Positions 1-5,267 of a DNA stretch of 5,944 bases are shown here, in pieces (the first letter of the stretch is position 1; every line of letters begins with the position of its first letter). Position numbers and translations under genes: made by a program. The stretch is taken from assembly GCA_945871455.1 (NCBI GenBank), contig CAMBXJ010000288.1, forward strand, positions 1 through 5,944. Reading direction: 5' to 3'. A model generated the notes under the pieces. The model was given only the letters and a program-made list of their open reading frames with translations. It did no database searches and was not told where the DNA came from. Source of the DNA: Asaia bogorensis. Lineage in GTDB: Bacteria; Pseudomonadota; Alphaproteobacteria; Acetobacterales; Acetobacteraceae.

Positions 1-962
1 ATTTTTGCCAGGGTTCCGTCCGTTACCAAGGTGCTGGCGGCATCGACGATCGCACTGCGGGTGTCGTTGCAGTAATCGGCCGACACCAGCGGCCGCTCCT
101 CATAGCCCAGGATACCGGCGAGCGGCCCGGCCGCCGCGGCCCGGAACAGATCGTTGAGTTCCCCGACGCTGGTGGCCCGGTTGAGTTCGAACACGCAATC
201 GGTCAGCGACGCGTTCAGCACCGGCACCCGCACGGCATGGCCGTTCAGCTTGCCTTGCAGGTCCGGGTAGATCAGGGCGATGGCGGTGGCGCTGCCCGTC
301 GTCGTCGGTTGCATCGACAGCAAGGCGGACCGGGCGCGCCGCAGGTCGCGATGCGGGGCATCGACGACGACATTGGTGTTGGTCGGATCGTGGATCGTGG
401 TGATCTGGCCATGGCGGATGCCGATCGCCTCATGCACCACCTTCACCACCGGGGCAAGGCAGTTGGTCGTGCAGGATGCCGCGGTCAGCAGGCGGTGGCG
501 CGCGGGGTCATACAGATGGTCGTTGACCCCGACGACAATATTCAGGGCAGCCGGGTCCTTGACCGGAGCGGCGACGATGACGGTGTGCACACCGCGGTCG
601 AAATAGCTCTGCAACACGGCCGGCGTCAGGAATTTGCCCGTGCACTCCAGCACGATTTCGCAGCCCAGGTCGCCCCAGGGCACGCCCCCCGGCGCGGCCG
701 CGTCCGAAAATCCCAGCCGCCGGTCGTCGATCCGGATGGTGCTGTCGCCATCCATGCCGATCGAGGTCCGCCAGCGGCCGTGTATGCTGTCGAATTCAAG
801 CAGATGCGCGGTGGCGGCGATCCCGCCCTTGACCTCGTTCAGATGCACGACGTCCAGGCGATTGCCGGCGCGCGGGTCCTCCGCCGGACGGTGCATGGCG
901 CCGAATGCCGAACGCAGGGCAAGACGACCGATTCGGCCCATGCCGTTGATGCCTACACGCAT
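1..962 (-). CDS. gapdh (ars-type): ArsJ-associated glyceraldehyde-3-phosphate dehydrogenase, C-terminus cut by window edge
   Basis: This encodes a type I GAPDH of the subgroup found in ars operons. In that subgroup the enzyme uses arsenate in place of phosphate to form 1-arseno-3-phosphoglycerate, which the ArsJ permease exports. The 320 complete codons begin [17 protein letters not shown], the NAD-binding Rossmann start (GxGxIGR, residues 7-13). The catalytic Cys is C164 in AASCTTNC (162-168), and the catalytic His is H191 in [10 protein letters not shown], a motif I associate with the ArsJ-linked subgroup rather than housekeeping GAPDH (usually HxYT). PDLQGKLNG and [11 protein letters not shown] follow, as in all GAPDHs. 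The frame is still open at position 1, ending TDGTLAK, so roughly 25 residues (the usual YAWYDNEWGY end) lie outside. The start is supported by GGGGAG 8 nt upstream. It is the second gene of the arsRC operon, starting 3 nt after the ancestral stop of that gene. The family call is firm; the ArsJ link is inferred from context and motif. Confidence 0.93.
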   Translation of the reverse strand, partial: MRVGINGMGRIGRLALRSAFGAMHRPAEDPRAGNRLDVVHLNEVKGGIAATAHLLEFDSIHGRWRTSIGMDGDSTIRIDDRRLGFSDAAAPGGVPWGDLGCEIVLECTGKFLTPAVLQSYFDRGVHTVIVAAPVKDPAALNIVVGVNDHLYDPARHRLLTAASCTTNCLAPVVKVVHEAIGIRHGQITTIHDPTNTNVVVDAPHRDLRRARSALLSMQPTTTGSATAIALIYPDLQGKLNGHAVRVPVLNASLTDCVFELNRATSVGELNDLFRAAAAGPLAGILGYEERPLVSADYCNDTRSAIVDAASTLVTDGTLAK

Positions 963-965
963 GTT

Positions 966-1094
966 TCAGACTCCCCGGGTCGCGGTCAGGACCGGCCCGC
1001 CGGCCAGATGTCCCAGCCGAGCGCGCATCGCGATACGGTCCAGCGCGGCGAATGGCAGGTTGACGAAGATTTCCAGGCGCCGGCGCAGGCTGGC
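966..1094 (-). pseudogene. Detached C-terminal tail of the arsRC fusion gene, beyond an in-frame TAG
   Basis: Directly after the TAG that ends the arsRC reading frame, the same frame runs on for 42 sense codons to a TGA at 966-968. Its translation starts ASLRRRLEIFVNLPFAALDR. This is the pattern I expect for the last helix of LMW-phosphatase-type arsenate reductases (LRxRIxxFLxLPLASLDRLxLQ). The stretch has no start codon or ribosome site at its head and does not look like an independent gene. I infer that the ancestral protein was about 288 residues and that a single base change (for example CAG, GAG or AAG to TAG) cut off the tail. A sequencing error or stop-codon readthrough would give the same picture. 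Confidence 0.8.
971..976 (-). promoter_or_regulatory. Ribosome binding site of the ars GAPDH gene
   Basis: GGGGAG on the minus strand lies 8 nt before the ATG at 962. It sits inside the last codons of the extended arsRC frame, whose TGA (966-968) is 3 nt before this ATG. In the ancestral gene, arsRC translation would have ended on top of this site, favouring translational coupling. With the premature TAG in arsRC the GAPDH must rely on this site alone. Confidence 0.65.
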
Positions 1095-1832
1095 CTAGAG
1101 TTCGTTCAGCAGCGCGGATTGTTCCGCCTCGGTCCCCTGGTATTTGAAAGGGTCCGGCAGAGGCCAGGCGGCGGTGATCGCGGTTTCCCCGAAATCGGGG
1201 CAGACCTGCCCGTCCAGCACGTCGCAGAGTGCGATCACGAAATCCATCCGCGGCGCGTCCGGTCGGGTGAACACATCCCACGATTTGCTGCGCAGACGGG
1301 CAACGTCGTGGCCGAAGGCGCGCAGTTTGCCGATCACCGCCGGCATGGGTTCGTCCGCCGGTGCGGACCCGGCGGACCAGACGCGGAAGCGGTTGCCGCC
1401 GATATCGGCCAGGATTGCCTCGGCCATGATGGACCGGGCGGTGTTGCGGGTGCAGAGGAACAGCACATTGAACGCGGGGGCCACGCCGGATGGGTCGCCT
1501 GGCACCGGCGGCAGCAGCGACGCGATGTCGCCGCACAGATCGGGCTGGCCGGCACAGCATGCCTCGGTCAGGAAGACCAGCAATGCCCGCAACGTGGCGA
1601 CGCGGATCGCATAGATCACCTGCCGCCCCTGCCGGCTGGATTGCACCAGGCCGGACCGCTCCAGCGCGGTGAGGTGAAAGGACGCCGTGGATGGCGGAAT
1701 CCGCAGAGCGTTGGAAATGTCGCCAGCGGGAAGGCCTGACGGGCCGGCTGCGATCAGCAGCCGCAGCACGCCCAGGCGACTTTCCTGGGCGAGGGCGCCA
1801 AAGATCGCGGTGGCGGTGCTCGTTTCCATCAT
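1095..1832 (-). CDS. arsR-arsC fusion: ArsR-family repressor fused to thioredoxin-type arsenate reductase ArsC, truncated by in-frame stop
   Basis: This 245-residue protein joins a metalloid-sensing repressor to an arsenate-to-arsenite reductase. Residues 5-85 form an ArsR winged helix, with the recognition-helix region at IPPSTASFHLTALERSGLV (45-63) and a beta wing at RQGRQVIYAI. The usual ELCVCD metal site in helix 3 is absent. Instead C92, C93 and C100 (ACCAGQPDLC) follow the winged helix, resembling the C-terminal As(III) site of Acidithiobacillus ferrooxidans ArsR. Residues 121-245 form the LMW-phosphatase fold. The P-loop is C127-TRNTA-R133 (CX5R), the probable redox cysteines are C203 and C211, and the general-acid Asp is D227 in the DP motif (WPLPDPF). 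An in-frame TAG removes the last 42 residues, which form the final helix in relatives. The DNA-binding half is intact, so repression may persist while reductase activity is doubtful. Start: tandem ATGs at 1832 and 1829, neither with a good ribosome site. Confidence 0.92.
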   Translation of the reverse strand: MMETSTATAIFGALAQESRLGVLRLLIAAGPSGLPAGDISNALRIPPSTASFHLTALERSGLVQSSRQGRQVIYAIRVATLRALLVFLTEACCAGQPDLCGDIASLLPPVPGDPSGVAPAFNVLFLCTRNTARSIMAEAILADIGGNRFRVWSAGSAPADEPMPAVIGKLRAFGHDVARLRSKSWDVFTRPDAPRMDFVIALCDVLDGQVCPDFGETAITAAWPLPDPFKYQGTEAEQSALLNEL

Positions 1833-1847
1833 TCCATCATAGTGGAA
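1832..1847 (-). promoter_or_regulatory. Candidate ars operator/-10 region overlapping the arsRC start
   Basis: TTCCA (1832-1836) and TGGAA (1843-1847) form a perfect inverted repeat with a 6-nt spacer, and its left edge overlaps the first ATG. Read on the minus strand the spacer side holds TATGAT (1841-1836), a near-consensus -10 box. ArsR repressors commonly bind short inverted repeats over the promoter of their own gene, so this is the natural place for an autoregulatory operator. No good -35 box is visible 16-18 nt upstream. A transcript starting 6-7 nt after TATGAT would begin at about 1829, the second ATG, giving a leaderless mRNA. The repeat is seen; its role is inferred. Confidence 0.4.
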
Positions 1848-1877
1848 GCAATGGCGTCCGCCAGTGATGTTTTTGTG

Positions 1878-1916
1878 TCACCCCAACTGTCTTCACGCGT
1901 GGAAGAATCACCCCAA
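1878..1916. repeat. Direct repeat TCACCCCAA, 30-bp period, around a partial palindrome
   Basis: TCACCCCAA occurs at 1878-1886 and again at 1908-1916, a start-to-start distance of exactly 30 bp (about three helical turns). Between the copies, 1890-1906 reads TCTTCACGCGTGGAAGA, an inverted repeat around ACGCGT with one extra base. On the minus strand the repeats read TTGGGGTGA and lie 46-84 bp upstream of the arsRC start, in the right place for a transcription-factor site. No known factor can be named from the sequence. Confidence 0.4.
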
Positions 1917-1941
1917 AAGGTGGGCGGCATCAGGTCGGGAT

Positions 1942-1972
1942 ACGGGAAGCGCCCCGATCCGGCGCTTCCCGT
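1942..1972 (-). terminator. 12-bp perfect stem-loop after the crotonase gene
   Basis: ACGGGAAGCGCC (1942-1953) pairs perfectly with GGCGCTTCCCGT (1961-1972) around a 7-nt loop. It begins 7 nt after the stop codon of the minus-strand crotonase gene and precedes the ars promoter region, exactly where a transcription end is needed. On the minus strand it is followed by ATCCCGACC rather than a T run, so it is not a classical intrinsic terminator. It may act as a weak or factor-assisted terminator or as a 3'-end protecting hairpin. Confidence 0.55.
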
Positions 1973-1979
1973 CGCGCCA

Positions 1980-2750
1980 TCAGCGGCCCTTGAACACCGG
2001 TTTGCGCTTTTCCTTGAACGCGGCAACGCCTTCCTTGTGGTCCTCGGTCTGGCCGAGTTGCGGTTGCACGAAATTTTCGACGTCGAGGAATTCGTCGTAG
2101 CTGCCATTGGCCATGTTGAACATCTTCTTGGCCAGGCCGAACGCGAAGGTCGGGCCGGCGGCGAGTTCGGCGGCCAGCGCGTCCGCCCGGGTCATCAGGT
2201 CGGCGTCCGGCACGACCTCGTTCACCAGACCCAGCGAGAGCGCCTCGGCGGCGTCGACGAAGCGGCCGGTGAAGACGAGTTCCTTGGCGCGCGCCATGCC
2301 GATGCGCTTGGTCAGGAACCAGATCGCGCCGCCGTCCGGGGCCAGTCCGATGCGGCGGAAAATCTGGGAAAACCGTGTCGTGTCGGACGCCACCACCAGG
2401 TCGCAGCCCATGGCGATGCTCCAGCCGATGCCGACGGTGGGGCCGCGGACGGCGGCGATGACCGGTTTTTCCAGCGCATGCAGCGCCCGCATATAGGTAT
2501 GGCTGCCGCCTTGCAGACGCTCCCGCTCGGCCCGCAAATCCTGGCGTTGCATACCGCCCACATCGGCGCCGGTGCAGAACGCCCGCCCTTCGCCGGTGAC
2601 GATGATGGCGCGGACATCGTTGTTGAAGCGCAGCGCGGTAAAGTGTTCGTTGAGCTGCCGACGCATCTCCCAGGTCAGGGAGTTCAGCTTTTCCGGCCGA
2701 TTGAGGACGACTTTCGCGACGGGGCCTTCGATTCTGAGTTCCACTGACAT
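1980..2750 (-). CDS. Enoyl-CoA hydratase/isomerase (crotonase) family protein, PaaG-like isomerase more likely than hydratase
   Basis: At 256 residues this is a full-length crotonase fold, acting on acyl-CoA thioesters in the cytoplasm. The substrate start VLNRPEKLNSL (15-25) and the two oxyanion-hole segments, FCTGAD (58-63) and RGPTVGIGWS (102-111), are clear. Aligned by eye to mitochondrial enoyl-CoA hydratase, the two catalytic glutamates are replaced. The GGGCE position reads GIGWS (S111) and the QPE position reads QIF (F131). IGLAPDGGA (134-142) keeps an Asp at D139 in the place used by PaaG-type ring-opening/double-bond isomerases, followed by the typical LTKRIGMARAKEL. A double-bond isomerase or related acyl-CoA rearrangement therefore fits better than hydration; the substrate is unknown. 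Start: ATG with GAGG 10 nt upstream. The gene stands alone on its strand, is followed by a stem-loop, and is divergent from the propeller gene. The fold is near certain, the reaction moderate. Confidence 0.9.
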   Translation of the reverse strand: MSVELRIEGPVAKVVLNRPEKLNSLTWEMRRQLNEHFTALRFNNDVRAIIVTGEGRAFCTGADVGGMQRQDLRAERERLQGGSHTYMRALHALEKPVIAAVRGPTVGIGWSIAMGCDLVVASDTTRFSQIFRRIGLAPDGGAIWFLTKRIGMARAKELVFTGRFVDAAEALSLGLVNEVVPDADLMTRADALAAELAAGPTFAFGLAKKMFNMANGSYDEFLDVENFVQPQLGQTEDHKEGVAAFKEKRKPVFKGR

Positions 2751-2874
2751 GGGTTGGTTTCCTCTGTTTGATGCGCGGTATCCAAGCCGGTTGGGGGGAA
2801 CGGGGCAAGATGGGCTGGCGCGTCCCGTGCCGCCGGTATCCGATCGGTTCGCCGCAAGCTGCCCGCATGCCGCC

Positions 2875-2904
2875 GTGGACGCTCCCTGACCTCGCTGCTA
2901 GGGT
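2875..2904 (+). promoter_or_regulatory. Weak candidate promoter for the beta-propeller gene
   Basis: GTGGAC (2875-2880) and TAGGGT (2899-2904) are spaced 18 bp apart and lie upstream of the ATG at 2966, in the 215-bp divergent intergenic region. Each matches the sigma-70 consensus at only about half of its positions. A small inverted repeat, GAGCG-AC-CGCTC (2923-2934), lies just downstream and could be an operator or a 5'-leader hairpin. Nothing else in 2751-2965 stood out. Confidence 0.22.
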
Positions 2905-2965
2905 AACCGGTGTTTCCGTTTGGAGCGACCGCTCGGGATTGGTCGCATCGGGAGAGAACCGTACC

Positions 2966-4024
2966 ATGGTCCAGCCTGGCGCTGCCGCCGAACCGTCGCA
3001 TATCAGCGTCAAGCGGCTGGTCGATCGGCCGATTATCGGACCGGATTTGCATGCAAGTATTGGCGTCAATATCCAGGGCCCGTCGTTGATCCGCGTTCCG
3101 GATTGGATTGCCGGCGGGCTTGGACGTTACTATCTCTACTTCGCCGACCACAAGGGCAGCTATATCCGGCTGGCCTATGCGGATCGGCTGGAAGGGCCGT
3201 GGGCGGTGCATCCGCCCGGCAGCCTGCACCTGAAAGATTCGTGCTTCCTGACCGAACCGCCGGCGGTGACGGCGGAGCAGTTGGCGCGGTTCGAAGCGCG
3301 GGCGGCGCGGTCCGGCACCCGGCTGTCGCATGACGTGCTGTCCGAGATCACCACGCCGCATATTGCGTCCCCGGACGTGCATGTCGATCCGATCAACAAG
3401 CGCATCGTCATGTATTTCCACGGCCTGGACGATGTCGGCACCCAGGTGACCCGCGTCGCCACATCCCGCGACGGCATCGACTTCGTTGCCCTGCCAGAGC
3501 GGTTGGGTCTGTCCTACATGCGGGTGTTCAACCATGGCGGCGTGATCTACGGCCTTGCCATGCCGGGCCAGATTTACCGATCGCGAGATGGGTTCCACGA
3601 CTTCGAAACCGGGCCGTTGTTGTTCAACCCCAACATGCGCCATGCCGCGGTGCTGAAACGTGGCGCCACGCTGTACATCTTCTGGACCCAGGTCGGGGAA
3701 GTCCCGGAACGCATCCTGCTAAGTCGGATCGACCTGTCCGGCGATTGGCTGGGCTGGACCGACAGCGCGCCGGTCGAAGTGATGCGGCCCGAGCGTGCCT
3801 GGGAAGGCGCGGACGCGCCGCTGATCCCGTCGATCCGCAGCACCGCCTACGGACATGTCAACCAACTGCGCGACCCGGCGATTTTCGAGGAAGATGGCCG
3901 GGTCTATCTGCTCTACGCCGTCGCCGGCGAGAGCGGCATCGCGATCGCCGAATTGCCGCCAAATCGGGTATCAGATGGGGTATCAGATGGGTTTCCAGAG
4001 GGGTTTATGGGGCGGATCGATTGA
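2966..4024 (+). CDS. Predicted five-bladed beta-propeller protein, GH43/GH32-like fold, function unknown
   Basis: This 352-residue protein has no signal peptide or membrane segment, so it is probably cytoplasmic. Five repeats of a hydrophobic beta-strand pattern, often followed by a polar turn, are visible at about residues 37-80 (YYLYFAD, IRLAYADRLEGPW), 132-172 (IASPDVHVD, IVMYFHG, SRDGIDF), 188-212 (VIYGLAMPG, YRSRDGFHDF), 226-262 (TLYIFWTQV, ILLSRIDLSGDW) and 300-330 (LRDPAIFEEDGRVYLLY). YRSRDG and RDPAIF are typical of GH43, GH32, GH62 and GH68 propellers. The usual first-blade catalytic Asp position reads GPSL, and no clear catalytic Glu is seen, so glycosidase activity is uncertain; a binding or atypical lyase role is possible. 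Start: ATG 2966 has GGAGAG 9 nt upstream. An in-frame ATG 198 nt earlier would add a low-complexity tail lacking family features and was rejected. The C-terminus carries a short repeat. Confidence 0.78.
   Translation: MVQPGAAAEPSHISVKRLVDRPIIGPDLHASIGVNIQGPSLIRVPDWIAGGLGRYYLYFADHKGSYIRLAYADRLEGPWAVHPPGSLHLKDSCFLTEPPAVTAEQLARFEARAARSGTRLSHDVLSEITTPHIASPDVHVDPINKRIVMYFHGLDDVGTQVTRVATSRDGIDFVALPERLGLSYMRVFNHGGVIYGLAMPGQIYRSRDGFHDFETGPLLFNPNMRHAAVLKRGATLYIFWTQVGEVPERILLSRIDLSGDWLGWTDSAPVEVMRPERAWEGADAPLIPSIRSTAYGHVNQLRDPAIFEEDGRVYLLYAVAGESGIAIAELPPNRVSDGVSDGFPEGFMGRID
3966..3989 (+). repeat. Two tandem 12-bp copies at the 3' end of the propeller gene
   Basis: GGGTATCAGATG occurs twice in direct succession (3966-3977 and 3978-3989), followed by a diverged third version, GGTTTCCAGAGG. 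In frame this encodes VSDG-VSDG-FPEG, lying after the last propeller blade and just before the stop codon. It looks like a recent in-frame slippage duplication of a dispensable tail, and its length may vary between strains. Confidence 0.8.
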
Positions 4025-4129
4025 GCCGCACCCCGCGCATCGATCGGTCAGCCGCGGCGGCCTGATTGGCGAATCGCGGCGAAAGCGGGCAGTATTGCGC
4101 GATCAAGAGCAACAAACTGGCCAGATTCC

Positions 4130-5098
4130 ATGTCGAATACCATTCTTTTGACGGCGCCCGAGGCGGCCTGCCTGAGCGCGTTGCGTGCTGGAAAGGAACG
4201 AAAGCCGGCGATTGCCTTGGACGCGGGTCTCACGATCGGGCGCGCCGATCAGGCCTTGATAGGTCTTCTTCAGCTCCATCTGGTCACGAACGGGCCGCGC
4301 CGTGTGTGGCGTATCACGTCTCTTGGGCAGGATGCCGATGTCGCGATCAAACCCGTCGTGCGGACCCGCGGCCGTCTCCCCAATACATCAGAGAAGCCGG
4401 GGCGTGCGGCATCGCGCCTGCTGGCATTGCTCGATCGGCCGAGACGTGGGATCGAACTGGTCGAGCTTCTGAGCGTCAGTCGCCAGCGAATCCACCAAAT
4501 GATCTCGGACCTCGCCGCGCTTCGCCTGATCCGCCTGGCGGATCCGGCGTTTCCAACCTTCCTGGTCACGCGACACGACGATCCGTCGCTTCTGCTGCGG
4601 CCGGATCAGGAGCGTGTGCTGTCGGTATTTCGCGGATCGGTGGCCACGACGCTGGCCAAAATTGCCGAGGCAGTACAGATGCCAATCGGAAAAGTCCGTC
4701 CAATTGCGGGATTCCTGCAACAGGCGGGCCTGATCGAAACAGCGGGCGCCGTGAAGCATGGCGATCTGTATCGCCAGACGGCGGCGGGGGCGGCGCACTG
4801 GCAGCGGTCCGCCAGGGAACGGCCGGCGGGGTTGTACTCGCTGCAATTTCGCTCTTCACGGGTACTCGCGGTGTTCGCCTGTCTGGATCGCGATGGGCCG
4901 ATTCGTACGCGGGATGTGGGGCTGGCGTTGGGGATTCCGCAACCGGTGATCAATGGGTTGATGCAAAACCTCAAGCGTAAGGGGATGGTGCGGACAGCGA
5001 CGGCCGAGCGGCATTCGCCTTATGTCCTGACGGCGGATGGTGTGGAGATGCTGGCGGCGATGCGGCGCCTGGCCGACGGTGAGGCCGCGATGGCCTAG
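4130..5098 (+). CDS. Multi-winged-helix (predicted four tandem wHTH units) DNA-binding protein
   Basis: I do not recognise this 322-residue protein by name. Its sequence divides into four stretches of about 55-70 residues, each with the helix, helix-turn-helix, wing order of a MarR-like winged helix: residues 8-68 (wing RRVWRITSLGQD), 93-148 (LSVSRQRIHQMISDLAALRLI), 156-224 (MPIGKVRPIAGFLQQAGLIE, wing DLYRQTAAG) and 243-312 (LGIPQPVINGLMQNLKRKGMV, wing PYVLTADGVEML). Units two to four share the pattern V/I-x-x-x-I/V-x-x-L-x-x-x-G/R-L/M-I/V-R/E. No enzyme domain, signal peptide or membrane span is visible. A transcription regulator or a structural DNA-binding protein is the likely role. The ATG at 4130 lacks a clear ribosome site and the frame stays open upstream, so the start is uncertain. 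The TAG stop is followed within three bases by a tandem repeat. Confidence 0.72.
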   Translation: MSNTILLTAPEAACLSALRAGKERKPAIALDAGLTIGRADQALIGLLQLHLVTNGPRRVWRITSLGQDADVAIKPVVRTRGRLPNTSEKPGRAASRLLALLDRPRRGIELVELLSVSRQRIHQMISDLAALRLIRLADPAFPTFLVTRHDDPSLLLRPDQERVLSVFRGSVATTLAKIAEAVQMPIGKVRPIAGFLQQAGLIETAGAVKHGDLYRQTAAGAAHWQRSARERPAGLYSLQFRSSRVLAVFACLDRDGPIRTRDVGLALGIPQPVINGLMQNLKRKGMVRTATAERHSPYVLTADGVEMLAAMRRLADGEAAMA

Positions 5099-5101
5099 GG
5101 G

Positions 5102-5161
5102 TGGCTGACTCCAGGGCGGCTCACTCCAGGGCGGCTGGCCCCAAGGCGGCTGGTTCAGGCG
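5102..5161 (+). repeat. Four-copy 15-bp tandem repeat between the wHTH and nucleotidyltransferase genes
   Basis: Four 15-bp units follow one another: TGGCTGACTCCAGGG, CGGCTCACTCCAGGG, CGGCTGGCCCCAAGG and CGGCTGGTTCAGGCG. The first two differ at two positions, and the later ones diverge progressively. The array starts three bases after the stop of the wHTH gene. The unit length is a multiple of three and the frame after the stop is open through it (LTPGR-LTPGR), but no start or family resemblance suggests coding. A minisatellite-like slippage array is the simplest reading; a binding array is possible. Confidence 0.75.
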
Positions 5162-5255
5162 CGGACGGATTTGCGCCGGCAGCGCGACCCGGTCGGTTGT
5201 TCCCGCTTGATCCGGCCGGCGGGGCTGTTTAACCACCATGCCACGCAGCAAACGC

Positions 5256-5260
5256 AAGGA
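5256..5260 (+). promoter_or_regulatory. Ribosome binding site choosing the downstream start of the nucleotidyltransferase
   Basis: AAGGA ends 7 nt before the ATG at 5268. The in-frame ATG at 5238 has no comparable site and would add a basic 10-residue leader (MPRSKRKDTP) outside the conserved domain. The downstream start is therefore preferred. Confidence 0.6.
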
Positions 5261-5267
5261 TACGCCC

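Noticed and set aside
796..1560. A 254-codon minus-strand frame overlapping the tail of arsRC and the start of GAPDH
   Set aside because: It is Arg/Pro/Gly-rich with no domain, and is out of frame with both genes on the same strand. Real family homology lies in the other frame.
237..1739. A 500-codon plus-strand open frame across the ars region
   Set aside because: It lies antisense to the GAPDH and arsRC genes, whose motifs are unmistakable. Its Gly/Arg/Asp-rich translation shows no domain. It is a typical GC-rich shadow frame.
2768..2965. A 66-residue N-terminal extension of the propeller protein
   Set aside because: It is in frame, but its ATG lacks a good ribosome site, the residues are low complexity, and ATG 2966 has GGAGAG at the right distance.
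1930..3069. A 379-codon minus-strand frame over the crotonase and the divergent intergenic region
   Set aside because: It is out of frame with the crotonase, and its composition is Arg-rich shadow sequence. A further frame at 2684-3643 was rejected for the same reason.
4025..4129. Search for a promoter or terminator between the propeller and wHTH genes
   Set aside because: Only a four-base GATT/AATC inverted repeat (around 4064-4075) was found. Nothing supports a named feature.
4066..4980. A 304-codon plus-strand frame overlapping the wHTH gene
   Set aside because: It is a different frame from the wHTH gene, Gly/Ser/Arg-rich, with no periodic hydrophobic pattern.
5202..5232. Possible terminator: CCCGC stem with GCGGG followed by GCTGTTT
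   Set aside because: It has only five pairs around a 12-nt loop, with a weak T run. This is too poor to call.
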